64,000 nt of DNA from Duganella sp. CF402 (GCF_900109645.1 NZ_FOBG01000007.1:16144-80143); one strand, 5' to 3'. Counted from the first letter of the stretch, positions 54,668-63,687 are shown. Made by a program: numbers and translations. The notes: generated by a model from the sequence alone, not told the origin.

Positions 54668-55252
54668 TCAGATGCCGGCGCCGTCGTTGTTGGCGCCAGT
54701 GCTGGCAACCGCAGTGCGGTTGAAGCGGCGGAACAGCGGGACTTTCTGATCCACCGAAGCCTGGTAGGTTTCCGAGAAATCGGACAGGCCTTTCAGCGCA
54801 TCGTGCGGATCGCGGTCGGCGCGCACCGCGTAGGCGTCGAAGCCCACGCGCTGCATCGAGAACAGCTGGTCGCGCAGCACGTCGCCGATCGCGCGCAGTT
54901 CGCCGGTCCAGCCCAGGCGCACGCGCAGGTTGTAGGCGATCGAGTAGCCACGGCCATCGGTGAATTTCGGGAAGTCGACGGCGATCAGCGGGAACTGGTC
55001 CAGCAGGCCTTTCAGCGTTTCAGGGCGCTCGTCGGAAGCGATCCATACCGCGATTTCGCCGGCGGCGGTGCGCGCCGCCAGGACGTCGCGCTGCACCAGC
55101 CACAGGCTCAGTGGCACGATGAATTTGCCTTCCGGGACGGCCACGGTAGCCGGATCGTGCGCAGGTGCGCCTTCGACCGGCTCGGCCAGTCGCAGTACCT
55201 GCCAATCGTCTTCCACTACTTCACGACCCTTGATAATCAAATGCTTAGACAT
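54668..55252 (-). CDS. DUF934 family protein of the sulfite reductase operon
   Basis: 194 residues from MSKHLIIKGREV at 55252 (an alternative ATG is two codons earlier). The family is found next to sulfite/nitrite reductase and cysH genes in betaproteobacteria. Conserved-looking segments: LIAVDFPKFTDGRGYSIAYNLR (quoted here only as FPKFTDGRGYSIAYNLR) and AIGDVLRDQLF, followed by VGFDAYAVR. No signal or membrane segment. Its start overlaps the cysI stop by eight bases. Biochemical role unknown; context suggests help in sulfite reduction, for example electron delivery or assembly. Confidence 0.9.
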   Translation of the reverse strand: MSKHLIIKGREVVEDDWQVLRLAEPVEGAPAHDPATVAVPEGKFIVPLSLWLVQRDVLAARTAAGEIAVWIASDERPETLKGLLDQFPLIAVDFPKFTDGRGYSIAYNLRVRLGWTGELRAIGDVLRDQLFSMQRVGFDAYAVRADRDPHDALKGLSDFSETYQASVDQKVPLFRRFNRTAVASTGANNDGAGI

Positions 55253-56939
55253 ATTCATCCTCTCCAACCAGGCGGCCGCCTTTTTCAGCGATCGGCGTGG
55301 CGTACACAAATTCCTTGAACGGGGCGACGCCGATACGGGCCACGCATTCGGCAAACGATTCGCCCTCAAAACGATCGCGCAGATAGACTTGCAGCAGGCG
55401 GTCGATCACTTCCGGCATTTGCAGCGCGGAGAACGACGGGCCGATGATCTTGCCGATGGCGGCCTTGTTGCCTTGCGCGCCGCCGATCGACACTTGATAC
55501 CATTCGCTGCCGTCTTTATCCACGCCCAGCACGCCGATGTTGCCGACGTGGTGGTGGCCGCAGGCGTTGATGCAGCCGGAGATATTCAGTTCGATCTCAC
55601 CGATGTCGTGCTGGTAGTCGAGGTTATCGAAGCGCTCGGCGATAGCGGCGGCGATCGGGATCGACTTGGCGTTGGCCAGCGAGCAGAAGTCGCCGCCAGG
55701 GCAGCAGATCATGTCGGTCAGCAGGCCGATATTCGGCGTGGCCAGGCCGTGCGCCTTGGCTTCCTGCCAAACCGCGAACAACTGCGACTGCTCGACGTCG
55801 GCCAGCACCACGTTCTGTTCGTGGGTGATCCGCAGTTCGCCGAAGCTGTAACGGTCGGCCAGGTCGGCCATGAAATCCATCTGTTCGGCGGTGGCGTCGC
55901 CCGGCGGCACGCCGGTCTTTTTGATCGACAGCACCACGGCAGCGTAGCCCGGCACCTTGTGCGGCTTGACGTTGCGGTTGACCCAGTTGGCGAAGGCCTT
56001 GTTGCCGTCCTGCGCGGCCACCACGTCGCTGTCTTCCAGCGTCTTGTATGCCGGCGGCTGGAAGTAGTCGATCACGCGCTGCATCTCTTCGACGGTCAGG
56101 GTTTCCGGACCGTCTTTCAGGTCTGCCCATTCCGCCTCCACCTGGCGCGAGAATTCTTCCACGCCGATGGCTTTCAGCAGGATCTTGATGCGGGCTTTGT
56201 ACTTGTTGTCGCGGCGGCCGTACTGGTTATATACGCGCATCACGGCTTCGGTGTAGGTCAGCAGGTGCTGCCACGGCAGGAATTCGCGGATCACGCTGCC
56301 GATGATCGGCGTACGGCCCATGCCGCCGCCGGCCATGAATTTGAAGCCGATCTCGCCGGCTTCGTTGCGCACCACGGTCAGGCCGATGTCGTGGATGGCG
56401 ATGGCAGCGCGGTCTTCCACGGCGCCATTGATGGCGACCTTGAATTTACGCGGCAGGGCGATGAACTCAGGGTGGAAGGTCGACCACTGGCGCAGCACTT
56501 CGGCGTACGGGCGCGGATCGATGATCTCATCGGCGGCGACGCCGGCGTACGGGTCAGAGGTGGTGTTGCGGATGCAGTTGCCCGAGGTCTGGATGGCGTG
56601 CATTTCCACCGAGGCAAGGTCGCTCAGGATGTCCGGGGTCTGTTCCAGCTCAACCCAGTTAAACTGGATGTTTTGACGGGTCGTGAAGTGACCATAGCCA
56701 CGGTCGTATTTGCGCGCGATATGTGCGAACATACGCATTTGCTTACTTGCCAACAGGCCGTAAGGCACGGCGATACGCAACATGTAGGCGTGGCGCTGCA
56801 TGTACAGGCCGTTTTGCAAGCGCAGAGGCAGGAATTCGGCTTCGGTCAGCTCGCCGGCCAGGCGGCGACGGACTTGGTCGCGGTACTGGGCGATGCGCTC
56901 ACGGACGATGAGGTGGTCATACTGGTCGTATTGATACAT
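55245..56939 (-). CDS. cysI: Sulfite reductase, siroheme/4Fe-4S hemoprotein subunit
   Basis: 564-residue nitrite/sulfite reductase-family hemoprotein that reduces sulfite to sulfide with six electrons. Two ferredoxin-like half-domains and siroheme-binding repeats are seen: TTRQNIQFNWV and an RITHEQNVVL partner. The cluster ligands are CPGGDFC (C-x5-C, about 418-424) and CINACG (C-x3-C, about 458-462). No flavoprotein subunit (CysJ) is encoded here, so electrons likely come from ferredoxin or another donor. First gene of the operon and divergent from cysB. Confidence 0.93.
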   Translation of the reverse strand: MYQYDQYDHLIVRERIAQYRDQVRRRLAGELTEAEFLPLRLQNGLYMQRHAYMLRIAVPYGLLASKQMRMFAHIARKYDRGYGHFTTRQNIQFNWVELEQTPDILSDLASVEMHAIQTSGNCIRNTTSDPYAGVAADEIIDPRPYAEVLRQWSTFHPEFIALPRKFKVAINGAVEDRAAIAIHDIGLTVVRNEAGEIGFKFMAGGGMGRTPIIGSVIREFLPWQHLLTYTEAVMRVYNQYGRRDNKYKARIKILLKAIGVEEFSRQVEAEWADLKDGPETLTVEEMQRVIDYFQPPAYKTLEDSDVVAAQDGNKAFANWVNRNVKPHKVPGYAAVVLSIKKTGVPPGDATAEQMDFMADLADRYSFGELRITHEQNVVLADVEQSQLFAVWQEAKAHGLATPNIGLLTDMICCPGGDFCSLANAKSIPIAAAIAERFDNLDYQHDIGEIELNISGCINACGHHHVGNIGVLGVDKDGSEWYQVSIGGAQGNKAAIGKIIGPSFSALQMPEVIDRLLQVYLRDRFEGESFAECVARIGVAPFKEFVYATPIAEKGGRLVGEDEYV

Positions 56940-56998
56940 GTATATTCTTCCTGGATAGTCGCTGATTCCCCAAACTAGCGCTAATAGTAATAAACTTC

Positions 56999-57028
56999 GT
57001 CTTTATTCCATACGACTTAGTCTTTATT
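56999..57028. promoter_or_regulatory. Direct repeats in the cysI-cysB intergenic region
   Basis: GTCTTTATT occurs at 56999-57007 and again at 57020-57028, exactly 21 bases apart (two helical turns). AATAAA just left of the first copy adds an inverted half-site. The 153-base divergent region is where CysB would be expected to bind to activate cysI. Assignment to CysB is inferred from position only. Confidence 0.45.
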
Positions 57029-57092
57029 TGCTTATATAAGGATTGGGCATAAGCATGGACGCTAATAATTTTAAGATGGGCCAAGACCTGCA

Positions 57093-58034
57093 ATGAACCT
57101 TCACCAGTTGCGCTTTGTGCGCGAAGCAGTACGCCAGAACTACAATTTGACCGATGCCGCCAAGGCGCTGTTCACCTCGCAGCCGGGTGTCTCCAAGGCC
57201 ATTATCGAGCTGGAAGAGGAGCTGGGTGTCGATATTTTCACCCGTCACGGCAAGCGGATTCGCGGCCTGACGGAGCCGGGGCGGCTGGTGCTGGAGTCGG
57301 TGGAGTTGATCATGCAGGAGATCGATTCGCTCAAGCGCATCGGCAAGGAATACGCGGCCCAGGACAGCGGCAGCTTCACCATCGCCACCACCCACACCCA
57401 GGCGCGCTACACGCTGCCCAAGGTGGTGCAGGCCTTCATGGTGAAGTTCCCCAAGGTGCGCTTGTCTTTATTGCAAGGTAATCCGCAGCAGATCGCCGAG
57501 ATGGTGCAGCGCGACCAGGCCGACCTGTGCATCGCCACCGAATCGATCGCCGGCGTGACCGGTCTTGTCACTTTGCCATGCTACCAGTGGGAGCACGTGG
57601 TGGTGGTGCCGCCCGACCATCCGCTGCTGCGCAACAAGCAGCCGACGCTGGAAGAGATCGCGGCTTTCCCGATCATCACGTATGATGGCGCCTTTGCTGG
57701 CCGCAGCAAGATCGACCACGCGTTTTCCCTGCGTGGACTGAAGCTGGACGTGCTGCTGGAAGCCATCGACGCCGACGTGATCAAGACTTATGTGGAGTTG
57801 GGCATGGGGATTGGTATCATTGCGGGCATGGCCTTCGACGCCGAGCGCGACAAGAACCTGCGCGCCATCCCTGTGGGCCATCTGTTCGGCATGAACGTGT
57901 CGCGGGTGGCGGTCAAGCAGGGCGCCTATCTGCGCAGCTATATTTACACCTTTATCGAACTGCTCGCGCCTACGCTCAACCGCAAGTTGATCGAACAGGC
58001 CATGAGTGGCGGAAAAGAGAACTACGAACTATAA
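57093..58034 (+). CDS. cysB: LysR-type transcriptional regulator CysB
   Basis: 313-residue LysR regulator of cysteine biosynthesis. It starts MNLHQLRFVREAVRQN with a winged helix-turn-helix (about 1-60; SQPGVSKAIIELEEELG recognition region) and has a substrate-binding domain in which TTHTQARYTLP (about 99-109) is the CysB/Cbl signature for O-acetylserine or sulfate/thiosulfate sensing. Divergent from the cys operon, which it very probably controls. Confidence 0.95.
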   Translation: MNLHQLRFVREAVRQNYNLTDAAKALFTSQPGVSKAIIELEEELGVDIFTRHGKRIRGLTEPGRLVLESVELIMQEIDSLKRIGKEYAAQDSGSFTIATTHTQARYTLPKVVQAFMVKFPKVRLSLLQGNPQQIAEMVQRDQADLCIATESIAGVTGLVTLPCYQWEHVVVVPPDHPLLRNKQPTLEEIAAFPIITYDGAFAGRSKIDHAFSLRGLKLDVLLEAIDADVIKTYVELGMGIGIIAGMAFDAERDKNLRAIPVGHLFGMNVSRVAVKQGAYLRSYIYTFIELLAPTLNRKLIEQAMSGGKENYEL

Positions 58035-58048
58035 AAGAAAGCATCAAC

Positions 58049-58702
58049 ATGATTACCAACCAGTTGACACAATATTACGCCGTCAACGCGGACAACTACG
58101 ACCAGGTCTATGCGCAGGAAGAGCGCTATGACGATCTGGACGACCTGCAGGAGATGGTCGCCGAGCTGTTCCAGGACCACAAGGTGCTGGAACTGGGCTG
58201 CGGCACCGCCTACTGGACCGATTTGATCGCGGAAACGGCCGAATCGGTCCACGCCACCGATATTTCGCAGGAAATGCTGGACCTGGCCGCCACCCGTGGC
58301 CTGGACGAAGACATCGTCAGCTTTGAGCAAATGGACGCCTTCAACCTGCCGGACAGGCTGGAAGGCCAGTACACGGCCGTGTTCATCGGCAACCTGTGGT
58401 GCCACGTGCGCCGCGAAGACCAGGAAAAATACCTGAAAACCCTGCGCGCCAAGCTGGGCAAGGATGTGCTGCTGGTGATCCTCGACGAATCCTACGTCGA
58501 CGGTAATTCGATGGTCATCGCCCGCACCGACCAGGAAGGCAATACCTTCCAGATTCTGACCGCCGACGACGGCGAGCGCTACGAGATCATGAAGAACTAC
58601 CTGACCGACAGCACCCTGCGCAAGCGGTTTGCCAACCACACCAAGCAGATCCGCATCGAGCGGCTCGAGTACTACTACCTGCTGAGCTGCCGCCTGAAGT
58701 AA
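58049..58702 (+). CDS. Class I SAM-dependent methyltransferase
   Basis: 217 residues. SAM-binding motif I is VLELGCGTAYWTDLI (about 46-60), with the acidic end of beta-2 in VHATDISQEMLD, and a motif VFIGNLWCHVRRED (about 110-125) at the catalytic side. It resembles small-molecule or protein methyltransferases; the C-terminus ends in a strand RIERLEYYYLL. Fourteen bases after cysB on the same strand, so it may be co-transcribed, but a link to sulfur metabolism is not shown. Substrate unknown. Confidence 0.9.
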   Translation: MITNQLTQYYAVNADNYDQVYAQEERYDDLDDLQEMVAELFQDHKVLELGCGTAYWTDLIAETAESVHATDISQEMLDLAATRGLDEDIVSFEQMDAFNLPDRLEGQYTAVFIGNLWCHVRREDQEKYLKTLRAKLGKDVLLVILDESYVDGNSMVIARTDQEGNTFQILTADDGERYEIMKNYLTDSTLRKRFANHTKQIRIERLEYYYLLSCRLK

Positions 58703-58827
58703 AAAACATCACTTGATGTTGATTTACAACAAATGATCGTTGTCACATTGTTGAAGTAATTGATAGGCATGATTCCGGCCGTGGAATCAACAACCCAATT
58801 TCTTCAACCCTAAGTAGAGAACATCAA

Positions 58828-59913
58828 GTGAAAAAACTTACTCTGGCAGCACTGATCATCGGCGGCTTCGCTGCGCAAGCCCAAGCTCAATCGAACGTCA
58901 CCATCTACGGCCTGGTGGATGTGGGTGTCGTTAGCGAGCGCGGCGGTGCAGCCGGCTCCCTGACCAAAGTGACCAGCGGCATCGGCGGCCAGTCGCGTCT
59001 GGGCTTCAAAGGTACCGAAGACCTGGGCAACGGCCTGTCGGCTATCTTCACCCTGGAAACCGGCTTCAAGGCTGACGACGGCTCGATCGACAGCGCCAAC
59101 ACCATCTTCAACCGCCAGGCCTTCGTTGGCCTGAAATCCAAAGACGCCGGCCAGCTGACCATCGGCCGCCAGTACACCCCGCTGTACCTGGCGCAAAGCC
59201 AGGTGGCCGACCCGTTCGGCGCCGGCTACGCTGGTTCGATCAAAAACCTGTTCCCATCGGCTGGCGCCAACACCCGCGTGAGCAACGCGCTGGTGTACTC
59301 GACCCCGGTAGTGGAAGGCTTCAGCGGCGACGCTCTGTACGCCCTGGGCGAGCAAGCTGGCAGCACCACCGCCGGCCGTCAGTTCGGCTTCGGCCTGAAC
59401 TACGCCCAAGGCCCGCTGAACGCGCGCCTGGTGTACAACAACAAAAACAACGACACCGTTGCTGTTGGCACCACCCCGGCCAAGATCCAGGACACCGGCC
59501 GCAACACCATGTTTGCCGCCAACTACGATTTCAAAGTGGTCAAGGCTTACTTCGCTTACAGCGCGGACAAAGGCGTGAACAGCGCCCAGATCCCGGTCGC
59601 CAACGCCTTCGGCTACGCCGTGGCGCCTAAAGCCAGCCTGGACAGCAACGACTTCCTGATCGGCGCGCAAATCCCGGCCGGCAACGGTACCGTGATGGCG
59701 TCCTACATCCGCAAGAACGACAAGACCGTCAACAACCAGGACGCCGACCAGTGGGCGCTGGGCTACCTGTACTCGCTGTCGAAGCGTACCCAGACCTACG
59801 TCGCGTACGCCAAGATCAAGAACAAGAACGGCGCCGGCTACACCGTTGGTAACAACAACGAAGCTGGTAGCGGCGACAAGGCCTTCAACGTCGGCCTGCG
59901 TCACGCGTTCTAA
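58828..59913 (+). CDS. Outer-membrane porin, betaproteobacterial type
   Basis: 361-residue general porin (16-strand trimeric barrel). Signal peptide about 1-20 (ending AAQAQA), then SNVTIYGLVDVGVV, the signature opening of betaproteobacterial porins, and the final aromatic VGLRHAF. The start codon is GTG at 58828 with AGAGAA nine bases before; no in-frame ATG is suitable. Codon bias is strong, suggesting high expression. The stop overlaps that of the converging kinase gene by four bases. The upstream gap contains small inverted repeats (ACATCACTTGATGT near 58707). Confidence 0.95.
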   Translation: MKKLTLAALIIGGFAAQAQAQSNVTIYGLVDVGVVSERGGAAGSLTKVTSGIGGQSRLGFKGTEDLGNGLSAIFTLETGFKADDGSIDSANTIFNRQAFVGLKSKDAGQLTIGRQYTPLYLAQSQVADPFGAGYAGSIKNLFPSAGANTRVSNALVYSTPVVEGFSGDALYALGEQAGSTTAGRQFGFGLNYAQGPLNARLVYNNKNNDTVAVGTTPAKIQDTGRNTMFAANYDFKVVKAYFAYSADKGVNSAQIPVANAFGYAVAPKASLDSNDFLIGAQIPAGNGTVMASYIRKNDKTVNNQDADQWALGYLYSLSKRTQTYVAYAKIKNKNGAGYTVGNNNEAGSGDKAFNVGLRHAF

Positions 59914-61064
59914 GCCGGTTCCGACGGCGGCAGCGGCAGCCGGATCATGATCCGGGTGCCGCCGTCGCTGGCGATGGCGATATCGCCATGTAGTGCCCAG
60001 ACGCGTTCGCGCATCCCGATCAGGCCGAAGGACGTCGCTTTGTCCATGTCCTTTTCGGCGATGCCGCGACCGTCGTCATGGATGGTGATGTGCAAGGCCC
60101 CATCCTTGCGATACAGCGACAACGCCACCTTGTGCGCCTCGGCGTGACGGGTGATGTTGGTCAGCGCTTCCTGCGCAATGCGGAAGATGGCTGTGCTGTA
60201 GGCATCGTCCAGTATTAATTCCTCTTCATTGGCGTCCAGCGTGCAGGCGATGTTGTTGCGCGCCTCGAATTCATGACGCAAGCTCTCCAGTGCAAAATAC
60301 AGGCCGCCTTCGTCGAGCGCGCGCGGGCGCAGGTTGCCGGCGATGCGGCGCAGCGAGGTGATGGCCGACATCAGCAATTCATCCATGCCCTTTTGCAGCT
60401 TGCGCGCGGCGGCGTTGCTGCTGCCCTGGCGTTGTAGCAGCGCCAGGTCGCCGCGCAGCGTGGCCAGCAGCTGGCCGAGGTCGTCGTGCAGCTCGCGCGC
60501 GATGTGCTTGCGCTCTTCCTCGCGGATGGTTTGCAGCGCCGCCGATAGCTCGCGCAGCTGCGAGTACGATTGTTCCAGCTGCTCCTGCACCTGCTTGCGT
60601 TCGGTGACGTCGCGCAGGATGATGGTGTAGATGCGGCTGCCGTTTTCCGCCAGCGAGGAAATCGTCCCTTCGAGCGGGAAGTGTTGGCCGTTGGCCTTGA
60701 GTCCGGTCACCGCGTAGTCGCCGGTGCGGCGGCCTTTCATGCGCATGCGGATGCCGGTGGCGCCGAAGTATTGCACGCTGCTGTTGCCATGCTGCTGGCG
60801 CTGGTCGCGTGGGATGTAGTGCGCCAGCGATGCGCCCTGCATGGCGTGCATGGTGGTGTCGAACATGCTGGCGGCGGCCGGATTGACCTGCAGGATGTGC
60901 TGCTGCTCGTCGGTGGAGATGATGGCGTCGCTGGCGTGCTGGATGATGCCCCGGCTGCGTTTGGTGACAGCGGCGGCACGCGCGCACTGCCAGCCCATGC
61001 GCCACGACAGGCGCACGGCCGTGGCGGCGGCGGCCAGTAGCAAGAATGATCGGATGCGGCTCAC
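59910..61064 (-). CDS. PAS-containing sensor histidine kinase (HisKA_3 type)
   Basis: 384 residues. A short N-terminal membrane segment (about 7-25) is followed by a PAS domain (about 38-155; IIQHASDAIISTDEQQHIL opening), a HisKA_3 dimerisation domain with the phospho-acceptor His in ERKHIARELHDDLGQ (about 193), and an HATPase domain (about 285-380, with HDDGRGIAEKD). HisKA_3 kinases normally partner NarL/LuxR-type regulators, but the adjacent regulator on this strand is of LytTR type, and no NarL-type gene is in view. Its partner is therefore uncertain. Confidence 0.92.
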   Translation of the reverse strand: MSRIRSFLLLAAAATAVRLSWRMGWQCARAAAVTKRSRGIIQHASDAIISTDEQQHILQVNPAAASMFDTTMHAMQGASLAHYIPRDQRQQHGNSSVQYFGATGIRMRMKGRRTGDYAVTGLKANGQHFPLEGTISSLAENGSRIYTIILRDVTERKQVQEQLEQSYSQLRELSAALQTIREEERKHIARELHDDLGQLLATLRGDLALLQRQGSSNAAARKLQKGMDELLMSAITSLRRIAGNLRPRALDEGGLYFALESLRHEFEARNNIACTLDANEEELILDDAYSTAIFRIAQEALTNITRHAEAHKVALSLYRKDGALHITIHDDGRGIAEKDMDKATSFGLIGMRERVWALHGDIAIASDGGTRIMIRLPLPPSEPA

Positions 61065-61146
61065 GTGCGTCTCCTTGCGGCCGATGGGCCGCGTGGAGTC
61101 ACACTAATTCAGGCGCGGGGAGGGGAGTTTGATGTAACGCAGGTGT

Positions 61147-61920
61147 TCACATCTGCTTGAACAGATGCAGGAAGCTGCGGCTGACTTCCAGCTTGTCGGA
61201 ACGGCCCTTGATCATCACCAGGTGGCGGCCGCGGATGTCGCGCGTCACGCCCTCGATGGCGTTGACATTGACCAGGGTGGCGCGGTGGATTTGCCAGAAC
61301 AGCGCCGGATCCAGCTCTTCGGCAAGGTCGCGCACCGGCTTGCGGATCAGCGCTTCATATTTCTCGGTCTGCACGCAGGTGTATTTCTCGTCCGAGCGGA
61401 AGAACAGGATTTCCTCGACCGGAATCATGCGCAGGTCCTGGCCGATGCTGGCCTGGATCCATTGCAGGTGGGCCGGTTTGGGCGCGCCGATCTTCTCGGT
61501 CAGCTGGGCCAGCATGGCGGTGACGCTGGCGTTGACGTCGGTGGCTGCCGCTGCGGCCGGCTTGTTGAGGCGGGCCTTGAGGCGGTCGACCGTCACTTGC
61601 AGACGTTCCTGCTCAGGCGGTTTCAGCACGTAGTCGATGGCGCCGCGCTCGAAGGCTTCCACGGCGTAGGCGTCGTAGGCGGTCACGAACACGATGATGC
61701 TCTTGTTGCCGATGACCGACGCGGCTTCCATGCCGGTCTTGCCGGGCATGCGGATATCGAGGAAGGTGAAGTCCGGCTTGAGTTCATCGACCAGGTCGAT
61801 GGCTTCGTCGCCGTTCTTGGCCTCGCCAATAATTTCCAGTTCGGGCCAGACCTGGCCGAGGCGCATGCGCAACTGGTCGCGCATCAAACGTTCGTCATCT
61901 GCAATGATTGCTGTAGGCAT
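61147..61920 (-). CDS. LytTR family response regulator
   Basis: 257-residue regulator: receiver domain with IADDERL, Asp55 in FLDIRMPGK and Lys in DYVLKPPE, then a linker (about 120-150, Ala-rich) and a LytTR DNA-binding domain (about 155-255, with FWQIHRATLVNVNAIEGV). AlgR-like in layout. It lies 42 bases downstream of the LytS-type kinase gene and 82 bases upstream of the HisKA_3 kinase, all on the same strand. Confidence 0.93.
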   Translation of the reverse strand: MPTAIIADDERLMRDQLRMRLGQVWPELEIIGEAKNGDEAIDLVDELKPDFTFLDIRMPGKTGMEAASVIGNKSIIVFVTAYDAYAVEAFERGAIDYVLKPPEQERLQVTVDRLKARLNKPAAAAATDVNASVTAMLAQLTEKIGAPKPAHLQWIQASIGQDLRMIPVEEILFFRSDEKYTCVQTEKYEALIRKPVRDLAEELDPALFWQIHRATLVNVNAIEGVTRDIRGRHLVMIKGRSDKLEVSRSFLHLFKQM

Positions 61921-61962
61921 CGTGTTCGGGTGTGAGGGTTGTCTTAAATGGTTTAAATTATT

Positions 61963-63270
61963 TTAACTTGATTTTGCCGCGAGTTGGTAGGGCACTTCGA
62001 TCGTGACGATCACGCCGCTCGGGCTGTTGGCGGCGATCAGCAACTGGCCCTGGTCGCCGTGCAGCAGCTTCAGGCGTTCGCGGATATTGCTCAGGCCGAG
62101 GCCGGTGCCGTCGCTGGGCTTGGCGCCGAAGCCGAGGCCGTCATCGGTGACGATCACGCGCAGCTTATTGTGGGCGACGTCGGCGCGCACCTTCAGGGTG
62201 CCGCCTTCGGGCTTGCCCTCGAGGCCGTGCTTGATGGCGTTTTCCACCATTGATTGCAGCATCATCGGCGGGAAGGCGGCGGTGCGCAGACCGTCCGCGA
62301 TATCGAAGTCCACTGTCAGGCGTTCTTCCATGCGCATTTTCAGCAGGTTGAGGTAGGCCACCACCATGTCGGCTTCGCGGCCAAGGTTGGTAATCAGATT
62401 GTTGTCGCGCATTTGCGGCAGCACCGCGCGCAGGTACTTGATCAGGCTGCGCTGCATGGCCGAGGCGCGCGGCGGGTCGGTTTCGATCAGGTGCTCGACC
62501 GAGGCCAGTGTGTTGAACAGGAAGTGCGGCTCGACTTGCGCCTGCATCATCTGCATCTTGGCTTCGCTGAGCTGGCGCTGCATGGATTCGCGCTCGGCGG
62601 CGGCGGTAGCGGTCTGGGTTTCCGCTTCGGCGCGTTTTTTGCTGCCCATCAGGAACTTGGTGGCGAACAGGGCCAATACCAGCAGCGTCACGAAGCTCTT
62701 GAACCAGGTGGAGGCCTGGCCGTGGTAGCGGGCCACTTTCTGCTCGGCGGCGGTATCCACCGCTTCTTCAATGGCGTTGGACAATTCTTCGCCGATTTGC
62801 GGCGGCAGATCGATATGAACTTCTTCACCCGGCAGTGCCGGCAGCGATGGCACCGAGGCGGCGCCGGCCTTGGCTGGTGCGGCAGGCGCTTCCGGCGCCT
62901 CGGGTGCAGCAGGGGCTTCAGGCGCTTCCGGCGCGGCTACCGGCGGCGTGCCGTCTTCGTTTTTATCCTTGTTGCGCAGCTTGCCGCGCGGGTTGAAGTG
63001 AATGCCGCTGTCGTCAATCAGGATGTTGGTATCGCCGCTTTTGCGCTTTTGCATGCTGTGGTGCTCGCCGCGATCGATATCCTCCTGCACTGGATTGGAG
63101 GAGAACAGCTCGTCTTGCAGGATAGAGCCAGCGGCCAGCATCAGGGCGGCAAACACCAGGAATTTCCACCACGACAGCTGGGTGACCCAGGTGGCGGTGG
63201 CGTCAAAGCCGCGATGCAGCAGGCTGCCGGCGGTTTTCAGGGTGTCTTGCACTTTAGGCGTAGGAAACAT
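61963..63270 (-). CDS. LytS/AlgZ-type sensor histidine kinase with Ala/Pro/Glu repeat
   Basis: 435 residues. First membrane segment at about 33-50, then roughly 150 residues that contain a run of EAP/PAA-type repeats (about 110-135), a helical stretch, and a second membrane segment (about 188-208). The cytoplasmic part has a coiled helix, a His_kinase domain (His in QVEPHFLFNTL, about 249) and an HATPase domain (VENAIKHGLEG, DDGLGFG, GTGLGLSNIRERL). The region between the membrane segments is probably periplasmic. Paired with the LytTR gene downstream. Confidence 0.92.
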   Translation of the reverse strand: MFPTPKVQDTLKTAGSLLHRGFDATATWVTQLSWWKFLVFAALMLAAGSILQDELFSSNPVQEDIDRGEHHSMQKRKSGDTNILIDDSGIHFNPRGKLRNKDKNEDGTPPVAAPEAPEAPAAPEAPEAPAAPAKAGAASVPSLPALPGEEVHIDLPPQIGEELSNAIEEAVDTAAEQKVARYHGQASTWFKSFVTLLVLALFATKFLMGSKKRAEAETQTATAAAERESMQRQLSEAKMQMMQAQVEPHFLFNTLASVEHLIETDPPRASAMQRSLIKYLRAVLPQMRDNNLITNLGREADMVVAYLNLLKMRMEERLTVDFDIADGLRTAAFPPMMLQSMVENAIKHGLEGKPEGGTLKVRADVAHNKLRVIVTDDGLGFGAKPSDGTGLGLSNIRERLKLLHGDQGQLLIAANSPSGVIVTIEVPYQLAAKSS

Positions 63271-63687
63271 GAACGGCTTTCACTTTGACTCTTAACATGA
63301 AGCAAGTGTAACCAGCATCGCCTTGGGAAGCCATGCGATTGCGACAGTCTGCAAAAAACGGGGACTAGACGGTAAATGGCAAAGAAGGTCTTGCCAAACC
63401 AGCGAACCGTTTGCTATAGTTCTGTCCCTCGCAAGACATCGCGAACGCTGCAAAGCGAAACGATGAAAAACGAGGGGTTGACGAGACAAACGAAACACTT
63501 CATAATCTCGCTTCTTCGCTGATGAACAAAACGCTTCAACAGCAGCAGTACAGATCTTTAAAAAATTACAGTCGATAAATGTGGGCGTTTGATGCTGCAA
63601 CAAAAGCATTAAATGCTCAAACAAAGAAATACTGTCAGTATTTTGAGTAAGAGCGAACCATCCGGTAAAACGGATAAAACAGAGATT
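63271..63687 (+). promoter_or_regulatory. rrn operon promoter region and 16S leader
   Basis: No gene in this 417-base stretch. Two tandem sigma-70 promoters are visible: P1 TTGCCA (63391) and TATAGT (63415-63420), spacer 18; P2 TTGACG (63478) and CATAAT (63501-63506), spacer 17. The leader from about 63513 includes a boxA-like CAGATCTTTAAAA (63551-63563) and TGTGGGCGTTTGATG, as in other Oxalobacteraceae pre-16S leaders, with GCAGCA and TGCTGC arms for the processing stem. The promoter of the kinase at 63270 must also lie here on the - strand. Confidence 0.75.

Noticed and set aside
62875..62945. Repeated EAP/PAA codons considered as a CRISPR-like or tandem DNA repeat
   Set aside because: The repeat is short, irregular and inside a coding frame; no spacer structure exists. 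No CRISPR array was seen in the window.
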